This document shows positions 23,414-31,892 of a stretch of DNA of 54,664 nt, piece by piece (within the stretch, counting starts at the first letter, position 1; every line of letters starts with the position of its first letter). Made by a program: the position numbers and the translations under genes. Below the pieces are notes generated by a model. That model did not search any database. It worked only from the letters and a program-made list of their open reading frames with translations, and was not told the DNA's origin. The DNA comes from JBAUHN01 sp049680295 (GTDB lineage: Bacteria; Pseudomonadota; Alphaproteobacteria; Rhodobacterales; Rhodobacteraceae): NCBI GenBank assembly GCA_049680295.1, contig JBAUHN010000102.1:1-54664 (forward strand). Reading direction: 5' to 3'.

Positions 23414-23827
23414 ATGACGCCTGAACTCACAGTTCTGACGCTCGCCGCATTGCTGCAGGTGGTGCAATATGTGTTGATGTCGGTGCCTGCCAATCTGGAA
23501 CTGGGGCCAGGCAAAACCATGTCACCGCGTGACCCTGACAAATTGGGCGGCAGCATACAGGAATTGCTCAGCCCGCGCACCGGGCGCCTGTACCGGGCGC
23601 TGAACAATCATTTCGAGGGGTTGATCCTGTTCACCATCGCCTGCGTGGTCATCACCCTGTCCGGTCAATCGACGCCGTTTACCGCCGCCTGCGCCTGGAC
23701 CTACCTGATTGCACGTGTTCTCTATATTCCGGCTTATGCCTACGGGTTGCGGCCCTGGCGCAGCTATATCTGGTTGGTTGGATTTGTGGCCACGACGTGT
23801 ATGCTGGCCGCGGCCCTTATCCAATGA
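23414..23827 (+). CDS. MAPEG family membrane protein (second of two)
   Basis: A 137-aa protein with four transmembrane helices. RTGRLYRALNNHFEGLILF and IARVLYIPAYAYG match the same two MAPEG blocks as the previous gene, so the pair are tandem paralogues that have diverged widely. It starts 27 nt after the first and ends 82 nt before lpdA. Function unknown. They may share a transcript with lpdA. Confidence 0.82.
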   Translation: MTPELTVLTLAALLQVVQYVLMSVPANLELGPGKTMSPRDPDKLGGSIQELLSPRTGRLYRALNNHFEGLILFTIACVVITLSGQSTPFTAACAWTYLIARVLYIPAYAYGLRPWRSYIWLVGFVATTCMLAAALIQ

Positions 23828-23909
23828 ACGACACAAGCTGCGGCCCAAGGTGATAGATACTGACCGATCGCACTAATTTACACTGCCCAAACTAACCCAG
23901 GAGACCTTC

Positions 23910-25298
23910 ATGTCCAGTTACGACGTCATCATCATCGGCTCCGGCCCCGGCGGATATGTTTGCGCCATTCGTTGCGCGCAATTGGGTCTCAAGGTTGCCT
24001 GTGTTGAAGGTCGCGAAACATTGGGTGGCACCTGCCTGAATGTTGGCTGTATTCCGTCCAAAGCATTGCTGCACGCCAGCCATATGCTGCATGAGGCAGA
24101 ACATAACTTCGCCGAGATGGGCCTGAAGGGCAAAAGCCCGTCGGTCGATTGGAAACAGATGCTTGCTTATAAGCAAACCACAATCGACACCAACACCAAG
24201 GGCATCGAATTTCTGTTCAAAAAGAACAAGATCGACTGGATCAAAGGCTGGGCATCGGTGCCTGAGGCCGGCAAGGTCAAGGTTGGCGACGACATTTACG
24301 ATGCCAAAAACATCATCATTGCCGCCGGGTCCGAACCTGCCGCCCTGAACGGCGTCGAGGTGGATGAAAAGACCGTCGTAACCTCAACCGGTGCGCTGGA
24401 GCTTGGCAAAGTTCCTAAAAAACTGGTGGTGATCGGCGCAGGTGTGATCGGTCTGGAATTAGGCAGCGTCTATGCGCGCCTTGGGTCAGAAGTGACAGTT
24501 GTTGAATTTCTGGACGTCGTCACCCCCGGCATGGACGGCGAAGTGCAAAAAGTGTTCCAGCGCATGCTGAAAAAGCAGGGGCTAAAGTTTGTGATGGGCG
24601 CTGCCGTGCAAAGCACTGAAATCCTGAAAACCAAAGCCAAGGTCACCTACAAACTGCGCAAGGACGACAGCGAACATGTGATCGACGCCGATTGCGTTCT
24701 AGTTGCTACCGGGCGCAAACCCTTTACCGAAGGTCTGGGTCTGGACGCTTTGGGTGTTGCGTTGACTGAACGTGGGCAAATTAACGTCGACGATCACTGG
24801 CAGACAAATGTCAAAGGCCTCTACGCGATTGGCGACGTCATTGAGGGCCCGATGCTGGCCCACAAAGCCGAAGACGAAGGCATGGCCGTGGCCGAGGTTG
24901 TCGCGGGCAAACATGGCCACGTTAACTATGGCGTGATACCCGGTGTGATCTATACCCACCCCGAAGTGGCCAATGTAGGCGAGACCGAACAGACCCTGAA
25001 AGAGGCGGGGCGCGCCTATAAGGTCGGCAAGTTTAGTTTCATGGGCAATGCCCGCGCCAAGGCGGTGTTTGCCGGTGACGGCTTTGTCAAAATTCTGGCC
25101 GACAAAGACACCGACCGGATTTTGGGCGCACATATCATCGGGCCCGGTGCTGGTGATCTGATCCATGAGGTCTGTGTTGCAATGGAATTTGGCGCATCCG
25201 CTCAGGACCTGGCGATGACCTGCCACGCGCACCCCACCTATTCCGAAGCCGTCCGCGAGGCCGCATTGGCCTGTGGAGATGGCCCTATCCATATGTAA
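23910..25298 (+). CDS. lpdA: Dihydrolipoyl dehydrogenase (E3)
   Basis: A 462-aa FAD/NAD disulfide oxidoreductase that reoxidises the lipoyl groups of SucB. FAD loop GSGPGG (10-15), redox-active Cys42 and Cys47 in GGTCLNVGCIPSKALLH, the NAD-binding GAGVIGLELGSVYARLG, and the catalytic dyad His441/Glu446 in HAHPTYSE are all present. AGGAG is upstream of the ATG. Position after sucAB suggests it serves the 2-oxoglutarate dehydrogenase complex, although an E3 can be shared with pyruvate dehydrogenase and glycine cleavage. Confidence 0.97.
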   Translation: MSSYDVIIIGSGPGGYVCAIRCAQLGLKVACVEGRETLGGTCLNVGCIPSKALLHASHMLHEAEHNFAEMGLKGKSPSVDWKQMLAYKQTTIDTNTKGIEFLFKKNKIDWIKGWASVPEAGKVKVGDDIYDAKNIIIAAGSEPAALNGVEVDEKTVVTSTGALELGKVPKKLVVIGAGVIGLELGSVYARLGSEVTVVEFLDVVTPGMDGEVQKVFQRMLKKQGLKFVMGAAVQSTEILKTKAKVTYKLRKDDSEHVIDADCVLVATGRKPFTEGLGLDALGVALTERGQINVDDHWQTNVKGLYAIGDVIEGPMLAHKAEDEGMAVAEVVAGKHGHVNYGVIPGVIYTHPEVANVGETEQTLKEAGRAYKVGKFSFMGNARAKAVFAGDGFVKILADKDTDRILGAHIIGPGAGDLIHEVCVAMEFGASAQDLAMTCHAHPTYSEAVREAALACGDGPIHM

Positions 25299-25317
25299 AT
25301 CCAGCGACGTGCGGCCG

Positions 25318-25923
25318 CTACCACATGGTTTTGGCTGCACGCGCGCCCCAGGCTGCATCATAGGGCGCGCCACCTTCTTCGCCGCTGGTCATCTCTGCCA
25401 GAATCTCGCCCGCTGTGGGCAAGTCTTGGCCACCCTCACCACCAGACCACGTACCTGCCCGCATCAATGCCCGTGCGCATTGGGTGTAGATTTCGGATAT
25501 TGTAATCACGATAACGGTGGCAGGCTGACGGCTGTTTTTTTCAAACCGCGTGCGCAAAGCCGCGTCATTTGTCAGTCGGGCATATCCGTTGACACGCACA
25601 ACCGTATTCGATCCCGGCACCAGAAACATCAGCGATACGCGGCCATCTTCGACGATATTGCGCAGTGAATCCAATCGGTTGTTTCCGCGCCAATCCGGCA
25701 TCGCCAATGTCTTGGGGTCCAGTTCAGTGACGACAGGCCCATCGTCACCGCGTGGGCTGCCATCGGTGCCATTTGCGCCAACCGTGCTAAGAACACATAG
25801 CTTTGAGGCCATGATCCACGCCCGGTAAAGCGGTGTCATTTGGCTTGCCACTTTGCGAATGGCGGGTGCACCGGGGGTGCCATAAAGCGCCTCAAGCTCG
25901 GTCACGTTGTCAATGAACTGCAT
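25318..25923 (-). CDS. Pyridoxamine 5'-phosphate oxidase-family (FMN-binding split barrel) protein
   Basis: A 201-aa protein. WIMASKLCVLSTVGANGTDGSPRGDD is the N-terminal split-barrel block, with PDWRGNNRLDSLRNI and VSLMFLVPGSNTVVRVNG following; this is the MSMEG_1061-like branch of the PNPOx family. It probably binds flavin. It is not PdxH, whose C-terminal substrate residues are absent. The ATG at 25923 lies inside the end of plsC (14-nt overlap), so it is the last gene of ftsE-ftsX-plsC. The substrate is unknown. It ends tail to tail with lpdA. Confidence 0.8.
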   Translation of the reverse strand: MQFIDNVTELEALYGTPGAPAIRKVASQMTPLYRAWIMASKLCVLSTVGANGTDGSPRGDDGPVVTELDPKTLAMPDWRGNNRLDSLRNIVEDGRVSLMFLVPGSNTVVRVNGYARLTNDAALRTRFEKNSRQPATVIVITISEIYTQCARALMRAGTWSGGEGGQDLPTAGEILAEMTSGEEGGAPYDAAWGARAAKTMW

Positions 25924-26641
25924 CTGGATCAAACCCCGCTTCACGCAACAGGTGATCGGTCTTACCTTCAACCTCAGCTTCCAGCTTTGGCATAAATGTC
26001 TCTCGTGGCAGTCCCGGTTCGATTACCGGCAAGAACTCGACAACTGCCAGCCCCGGTTTGCGCAGGATGCCTTTGCGCGGCCAGAAGACCCCAACATTGG
26101 TTGCCACAGGCACGCAAGGCTGATCCAATTGTTCGTACAATACACCCGTGCCAACTTTGTAAGGCATCTTGCGCCCCGGTGCGACGCGGGTGCCCTGACT
26201 GTAAATGATCAACTGTCCCGCCGTTGTGCGACCGTTTTTGACGTCTTCGACCATCTTGGCGATTGCCGCCCCCCGCTTGCCCCGGTTCACCGCGACACAG
26301 CCCATACGCATCGCGTATAATCCTATCACCGGCGTGAACAGGATTTCGCGTTTCATAATGAACTTACCCGCAGGCACCGCGTTGAATATCATCATAATGT
26401 CCAGAAACGACTGGTGTTTTGCGGCAATCAAAACCTCGCCCTGCGGCACTTCTCCGCGGACTTCACAGCGGATGCCAACCATCCACTGCGCGGTCCAGAA
26501 TACGTAGCGACAGTAGGTTTTGCAGGCTGCATAGGCGCCTTTACGGCTGAACATCGCCCAAGGTGCAAAGGCCAGTCCGATGATCGGCATGGCCAGATAA
26601 ACCTGCCCGACAAATAGCAACGAGCGCAGATATTGAACCAT
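25910..26641 (-). CDS. plsC: 1-Acyl-sn-glycerol-3-phosphate acyltransferase
   Basis: A 243-aa membrane-associated acyltransferase that makes phosphatidic acid from lysophosphatidic acid. Acyltransferase motif I is KHQSFLD, with His76 and Asp81 (HX4D). Motif III is SQGTR (148-152) in place of the usual EGTR. Two hydrophobic segments lie at the N-terminus. Gln at 149 replaces the Glu that helps bind the phosphate; I believe this occurs in other alphaproteobacterial PlsC and does not imply inactivity. The ATG overlaps the ftsX stop by one base. Confidence 0.9.
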   Translation of the reverse strand: MVQYLRSLLFVGQVYLAMPIIGLAFAPWAMFSRKGAYAACKTYCRYVFWTAQWMVGIRCEVRGEVPQGEVLIAAKHQSFLDIMMIFNAVPAGKFIMKREILFTPVIGLYAMRMGCVAVNRGKRGAAIAKMVEDVKNGRTTAGQLIIYSQGTRVAPGRKMPYKVGTGVLYEQLDQPCVPVATNVGVFWPRKGILRKPGLAVVEFLPVIEPGLPRETFMPKLEAEVEGKTDHLLREAGFDPDAVH

Positions 26642-27546
26642 TACGCCAACCCTTCAAGCGTGTGGCGGGCGGCGACACCCGTTGCCACAAAGGCAATTCC
26701 GGCTGACAAAAACGGGACGAGCCCCGGCACCATCCAATGCCAGCCCTCAAACCCAAGCCCGGTCAAAAACCCCGTGCCTTGCGCCGATGTCGGGATCAGT
26801 GTGATGGTCAGAACCCCAAGAAACGTGCCCAATGCCGCGCCCAAAAAGGCGCGCAGGGTAAACCGACGCGTAAACGCTTGTCCAATGTAGCGATCCGTCG
26901 CCCCGACCAGTCGCAAGACCTGTATCACTTGCGCATTCGCGGCAAGTGCTGCGCGTGCCGCCAGCGTTACCATCGCGACAATTGTCAGGACAATCAGAAC
27001 CGTCGCCATCCACCCCAGCAACCGCAATCGGGCCGCTGCTTTGACCAACGGCTCGCGCCAGCGTGCATGATCATCCAAGGCGGCACCCGGCACATCAGAG
27101 AGCAAACGCAAACGCAGTCCATCAGCGTCAAACCCCTGAGGTTCCTCAATTATTTCGATCAGCCGCGGAACCGGAAGGCTGGACACATCCAAATCTGATC
27201 CGAACCACGGGGCCAGCAACGCCGCCTGTTCCGCATCATCCAAAGCGCGCGCAGACGCGATGCCACGGGTCGTCTGAAGAATTTGCAACGCGGCCTCGGT
27301 TTGCTGTTGGCGCTGATCGGCGGGTGCCACGATACGGATCGTGGCCGTGCGCGCCAGTTCGTCCCCCCAAAGCGATGCCAGACGTCCACTGGCCAGCGAC
27401 AATGCCAACGCAAAGACCGCCAAAAAAGCCATTGCCCCAGCCGCAAACAACGTCAGGTGCGCAGTAAAGCCTGTGGAAGGGACCACTTTGTCCGCTTGCG
27501 CATCACCGGCGGCAAACTGCCAGACTTTCATCGCCAACGCCCTCAC
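26641..27546 (-). CDS. ftsX: Cell division protein FtsX
   Basis: A 301-aa permease-like protein with four transmembrane helices: one near 35-55, then three in the C-terminal half (about 178-200, 225-250, 265-290), separated by a periplasmic domain. The sequence VIQVLRLVGATDRYIGQAF is the FtsX block before helix 3. Together with FtsE it forms a complex at the division site that activates cell-wall hydrolases. The GTG at 27546 overlaps the ftsE stop (GTGA), with AGGGGCGGA upstream; the ATG at 27531 is an alternative. Confidence 0.93.
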   Translation of the reverse strand: MRALAMKVWQFAAGDAQADKVVPSTGFTAHLTLFAAGAMAFLAVFALALSLASGRLASLWGDELARTATIRIVAPADQRQQQTEAALQILQTTRGIASARALDDAEQAALLAPWFGSDLDVSSLPVPRLIEIIEEPQGFDADGLRLRLLSDVPGAALDDHARWREPLVKAAARLRLLGWMATVLIVLTIVAMVTLAARAALAANAQVIQVLRLVGATDRYIGQAFTRRFTLRAFLGAALGTFLGVLTITLIPTSAQGTGFLTGLGFEGWHWMVPGLVPFLSAGIAFVATGVAARHTLEGLA

Positions 27547-28220
27547 AGGTCCGCCCCTGCAAGCTGCAACCGCTTGTTGGCGATCCTCAATACGCGCGCC
27601 TGGACTTCGGTTTTTGCAATCCGGATAAGGCTAAGGTCATGGGTCGCAATCAGGACCGTTTTGCCCAATTTGTTCAGTTCAATCAGCAGGCGCAATAACC
27701 GTTGCGACATCTCCCAATCCACATTTCCAGTCGGTTCATCCGCAAGGACAACATCAGGCGACAGGATTACGCTGCGCGCAAGTGCCGCGCGCTGACGCTC
27801 GCCGCCCGATAGCTCTGCGGGGAAAGCATCTGCGCGGTGGGTCAAACCAACCCAGGCCAAAAGCTCATTTAGATCAGCGCCCTCTGCTTCGGCGTGACGT
27901 CCCGAAACCGTTAGGGGAAGTGCAATGTTTTCGCGGACGGTCAGGTGGTCGAGAAACTGGCAATTCTGGTGCACGACCCCCATACGGCGGCGCAGCATTG
28001 TAACCTTGTCACGGTTCAGTTCACGCATATCCGTGTCGAATATGTTGATGTTCCCGGCTGTCGGCGACAACGCTGCATAACACAGTTTCAGCAGCGTGGT
28101 TTTTCCCGCCCCCGACGGGCCAGTCAGGAAATGAAATGATCCCGGCGCCAATTTCACCGAAACATCAGAGAAAAGTTCTCCGCCCCCATAACTATAGGCG
28201 ACATTTTCCAACTCAATCAC
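27543..28220 (-). CDS. ftsE: Cell division ATP-binding protein FtsE
   Basis: A 225-aa ABC ATPase. Walker A is GPSGAGKT (34-41), signature LSGGERQR (137-144), Walker B VVLADE (157-162), and the H-loop is His in TVLIATHDLSL. FtsE energises FtsX at the septum. I take the GTG at 28220 as start because GAGGA lies 5 nt upstream and the family start is M-I-E-L-E-N-V; a GTG at 28232 is the alternative. It heads the minus-strand unit ftsE-ftsX-plsC-PNPOx and is divergent from a zinc-ribbon gene. Confidence 0.93.
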   Translation of the reverse strand: MIELENVAYSYGGGELFSDVSVKLAPGSFHFLTGPSGAGKTTLLKLCYAALSPTAGNINIFDTDMRELNRDKVTMLRRRMGVVHQNCQFLDHLTVRENIALPLTVSGRHAEAEGADLNELLAWVGLTHRADAFPAELSGGERQRAALARSVILSPDVVLADEPTGNVDWEMSQRLLRLLIELNKLGKTVLIATHDLSLIRIAKTEVQARVLRIANKRLQLAGADL

Positions 28221-28384
28221 GGGGGTCCTCACCTGTTGTTGGACCTGTTGTGCCTCAGCATCGCATTGGTTTCAATCCACCACTTCACCGTGTGTGTGGC
28301 ATATTCCACTTTTCCGCAGGCAATCTAGGTCATATGCTGTTTTTCAAGCTATAAGGTAATGTGAATGATGCGGCGGATGATGAC

Positions 28385-29221
28385 ATGAGACTGATTTGTC
28401 CCAACTGTGATGCACAGTATGAGGTTCCTGATGACGTCATGCCGCTTGCCGGACGTGACGTGCAATGCTCAAACTGTGGCCACACGTGGTTTGAACATCA
28501 CCCCAATCATGCACCCGATGCCTACGGAGACCCTGACGGCGGCGAAGACGACGATGGCCTTGAAGACAATCACGAAGATGAAATCGTCATGTCATCGGAC
28601 AAGGAAACTGAAAGACCAGCCATCACCCAAGCACAGCGCAAATCACTGGACCCAGCCGTCACCGACATTCTGCGCGAAGAAGCAAAACGCGAGACGCAAG
28701 CCAGACAAAGCGACAGCGCAGGCGGCGTCGAAAGCCAGCCAGATCTGGGGTTGGATAAAGGGCCGGACGCGAGTGTTGAGGCCGCAAAACGGGCCGATCA
28801 GGCCCGCGAACGCATGGCGCGGATGCGCGGTTCGGACACCGAATATGAAGATGCCGCCGAAGCGGCTGCAACGGCAGCGGCACTTGGGTCGCGCCGCGAT
28901 ATGTTGCCTGACATCGAAGAAATCAATTCAACACTGCGCTCCAGCAGTGACCGGGTAACAGCCATGGCTGATGACGGTGAATTCGGCGCTCCAGCGGTTA
29001 CAAAACAGCGCAACTTTCGCAGCGGTTTTCTGATGGTCTTGCTGATCGCGGTTTTGGTGCTGTTGGTTTATATCTACGCCCCGGCGATCGCCCAAAAATT
29101 TCCGCAACTAGAACCGGTCTTGACCGGATTTGTCGGATTGATTGATCAGGCACGGGCATGGCTGGACGGGCATGTAGTGGCGCTGTTGCAATGGCTGGAT
29201 GTCAAGGCGAACACAGGCTGA
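28385..29221 (+). CDS. MJ0042-type zinc-ribbon membrane protein
   Basis: A 278-aa protein. The N-terminus is a zinc ribbon of the MJ0042 type: CPNC (5-8) and CSNC (28-31), in the family start MRLICPNCDAQYEVPDD. An acidic Asp/Glu-rich stretch and a helical charged region follow, then one transmembrane helix (about 213-232) and a short C-terminal tail. Cytoplasmic N-terminus predicted. Function unknown. The ATG at 28385 matches the family start; a GTG at 28361 is possible. It is divergent from ftsE, a neighbour pair I recall from other Rhodobacterales. Confidence 0.82.
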   Translation: MRLICPNCDAQYEVPDDVMPLAGRDVQCSNCGHTWFEHHPNHAPDAYGDPDGGEDDDGLEDNHEDEIVMSSDKETERPAITQAQRKSLDPAVTDILREEAKRETQARQSDSAGGVESQPDLGLDKGPDASVEAAKRADQARERMARMRGSDTEYEDAAEAAATAAALGSRRDMLPDIEEINSTLRSSSDRVTAMADDGEFGAPAVTKQRNFRSGFLMVLLIAVLVLLVYIYAPAIAQKFPQLEPVLTGFVGLIDQARAWLDGHVVALLQWLDVKANTG

Positions 29222-29259
29222 AACGGATCTTTCACAAGGCTCCGCTATAGGGTTTCGCC

Positions 29260-31854
29260 TTAAAATCGATCTAACAGCCGCTTCAGATAATCGCGCTCTG
29301 CTTCAGGACGTGCCGTTTCGCCGGAACGCCGGCGGATTTCATCCAGCAATTCACGCGCCCGGCCATAGGCATCGTCGTTCAGCGCCAAAGGACCCTCGCC
29401 CGCCTCAGCCCCGGAATTACCCTGTTCGCGGCCCAAGGGGTCCTGACTATCGGCGCGGCGGTCTGATTGCGCGGTTCCCTGTCCGGGCTGATTTTCGCGC
29501 TGTTGCTGCGCCATAGCTTCGCCCAATGAACGCATTCCCTCGCGTAGGGCCTCCATGGCTTGCGCCTGATTATCAATCGCTTCGGCCAGATCATCCTGGC
29601 GCAGAGCCTCTTCGGCGCCTTCCATCGCGCGGCCCGCGCGGTCAAGCGCTTCGCGCGCGGCATCGCCTTCGGGGGTTCCCGCACCGGGCAGGTTTTGTTG
29701 CTGGCGGCGCAATTCATCACGCAGGGCTTGTTGGCGCTCGGCGATGTCGTCGCCCTGCCCCTGATCGCCACCGGGCTGGCCTTCTGATCCGTTTTGACTT
29801 TGCTCGCCCTCGGCGGTGCCCTGCCCCCCCTGACCTTCATGGCTTTCGCCGCGCCCCAGACCGCCATTACGGCCCTCGTTGCCCTGACTTTCGCCTGCCT
29901 GCGCGCCCGGATTGAACTGTTCTTGCAGATCGCGGAACGCCTGATCGGACAGACCTTGCTGTTCGCGCAATGTCTCGGCAAGCCCTTCCATCGCCTGTTC
30001 GCCCGCCGACTGGCCCTGCTGGCTTTGGCTCATCCGCATGTTTTCCATCAGTTCCTGCAATTCCTGCAAGGCTTGCTGGGCTTCGGCCATCCGGCCTTCC
30101 TCCATCAACTCCTGAATGCGGTCCATCATCCGCTGCAAATCATCCTGGGTCATTTGCATTTCGTTTTGCGGATTTTGCGGGCCGTCCTGTTCGCCGTTTT
30201 GCTGGTCGCGCTGCGCCTGACGCGACAGTTGTTGCAGATATTCTTCGGTCGCACGGCGCAATTCCTGCATCAATTCCGCAATCTCCGCGTCCGAGGCGCC
30301 GTTTTTCATCGCTTCGTTCAAACGGTCCTGCGCACGGCGCATCCTTTCCAGCGCATCGGCCAGATCGCCTTCCTCCAGGATCAATGCCAGCCCCCAAAGC
30401 TCGGCTGCCAAATTATCCTGCTGTTCGTCGCTTAGCCCGTAGGAGGCGAAAACCTCAAGCCGCTGGATCAGTTTTTGCAAACGCAGGTGGTCGGTTTGCT
30501 TGCGAAAAGCGTCTTGCGGCAAGTGCGAAACGGCGCGCAGAACCTGCGCGATGCGTGCGCTATTGGCCCGCGACCACAGCAGATCGCGGCGTTGTTCAAT
30601 GATCGCAGCGGCCATCGGGTCAAAGAACCTGCGGCCCGGCAACGTGATCGCACGCGGTTCAGAATGCGTCTGTTGTTCGGCGGCATCCAACGCCATCAAC
30701 GTAATCTTGACGGGCAGGTTGGCCCAAGGGTGTTCCGAAAAATCCTCGGCAAGGCTTTCCTCAAAGTCTTGCCTGTTGCCAGCAATGGGCGTGGGCAGCG
30801 GCACCACAAGGTCGGGGCGCATTTCCGGCGCGATTGTCAGACCGTAGACCCGTGTCACTTTGTCCAGATCAAGGCTGATGCGGGCCTCGCCTGCCTCAAC
30901 GCCGTAGTCATCACTGGCTGCAAACGGCAGTGTCATCTGACCCAGCGCCGTGGCCTCCGGATCCGACAGCATTGCGATTTTTGGTGCCTCATCCCGCACA
31001 ATCTGAACATCCCAGTTACGCCCACCGGGTCCGTTGATAGCTATTGATCCGTCCTGAACCACAGTGAAATCCTGCGCCGGATTCGACGCTGCCGGCACCT
31101 CGTTTGTTCGGTTTGACACCGTTTCGGACAGGGTCAACGCGCCAACCTCGCCATAAAGCCGCAAAGTGATCAGGCTGCCAACAGGCACCATCAAAACGCC
31201 CTCCGGAATGTCATTCAGATAGATCGTCGGACGCCCGGTATAGCGCGGGCTTTCGACCCAACCTTCCCACACAGGTCCCTGCGCCAGCGGATCATGCCCC
31301 GGCGTCATTTCGCCAACGGAGCCGACTTTCCAGATCGAGCCAAAGAGCAAGGCAATCCCAAAGGCCAGCACCGCCAGATAGCGCAGTGCGTAAGGATCTC
31401 GGTCCGACACCCGCAAATCACCTGCCACCGGAGCCGCGGACGCCGCGCGTGTTGCCATTCTGGACTTATGCGCCCGCCAGACGGCTGCGGAATTGGTATC
31501 GCCCTCGCCAATGGCTTGCGTATCCAGCAACGCCTGCAAAGGACGCCCCGGCAGGCTGGCATCCAACCGCGCCATGGCTTGAGTCCGGGTTGGCAAACGA
31601 AAGCGTCGAAAGGCAAAGATGAGAGTACCGCCGAATGCGACCGCTGATACAACGGCGCACAGCCATACCACCTCGATCAAAACGAGGTCTTGCAGACCCA
31701 GCATCAAAAGCGCCAGCACGATCAGGCACACGGTCATCAACGGCCACAGGCTTTGAACCAGGTTTTCCGCCAGCATTCCAAGGCGTGTCCAGGCCAACGG
31801 CCACCGCACGGCGGTCAAGGCCCGTTCCGCATCGTGTTTGGAAAATGATGACAT
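29260..31854 (-). CDS. DUF4175 (TIGR02302-like) membrane protein
   Basis: An 864-aa protein with three predicted transmembrane helices in the first 180 residues (about 30-48, 55-78, 150-170) and a beta-rich region after them (SPRYTGRPTIYLND, ASDDYGVEAGEARISLD). A long Gln/Glu/Arg-rich helical segment follows (about 510-640), then a Gly/Gln/Glu low-complexity stretch (about 640-800). This is the DUF4175 architecture seen in alphaproteobacteria. The function is unknown; the layout suggests an envelope protein with a large soluble part. AAGGAG precedes the ATG at 31854. It follows lysA in the unit starting at argH. Confidence 0.85.
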   Translation of the reverse strand: MSSFSKHDAERALTAVRWPLAWTRLGMLAENLVQSLWPLMTVCLIVLALLMLGLQDLVLIEVVWLCAVVSAVAFGGTLIFAFRRFRLPTRTQAMARLDASLPGRPLQALLDTQAIGEGDTNSAAVWRAHKSRMATRAASAAPVAGDLRVSDRDPYALRYLAVLAFGIALLFGSIWKVGSVGEMTPGHDPLAQGPVWEGWVESPRYTGRPTIYLNDIPEGVLMVPVGSLITLRLYGEVGALTLSETVSNRTNEVPAASNPAQDFTVVQDGSIAINGPGGRNWDVQIVRDEAPKIAMLSDPEATALGQMTLPFAASDDYGVEAGEARISLDLDKVTRVYGLTIAPEMRPDLVVPLPTPIAGNRQDFEESLAEDFSEHPWANLPVKITLMALDAAEQQTHSEPRAITLPGRRFFDPMAAAIIEQRRDLLWSRANSARIAQVLRAVSHLPQDAFRKQTDHLRLQKLIQRLEVFASYGLSDEQQDNLAAELWGLALILEEGDLADALERMRRAQDRLNEAMKNGASDAEIAELMQELRRATEEYLQQLSRQAQRDQQNGEQDGPQNPQNEMQMTQDDLQRMMDRIQELMEEGRMAEAQQALQELQELMENMRMSQSQQGQSAGEQAMEGLAETLREQQGLSDQAFRDLQEQFNPGAQAGESQGNEGRNGGLGRGESHEGQGGQGTAEGEQSQNGSEGQPGGDQGQGDDIAERQQALRDELRRQQQNLPGAGTPEGDAAREALDRAGRAMEGAEEALRQDDLAEAIDNQAQAMEALREGMRSLGEAMAQQQRENQPGQGTAQSDRRADSQDPLGREQGNSGAEAGEGPLALNDDAYGRARELLDEIRRRSGETARPEAERDYLKRLLDRF

Positions 31855-31892
31855 TGCGCAGTCTCCTTATGACCCCGCCGCGCATTTTGCGC

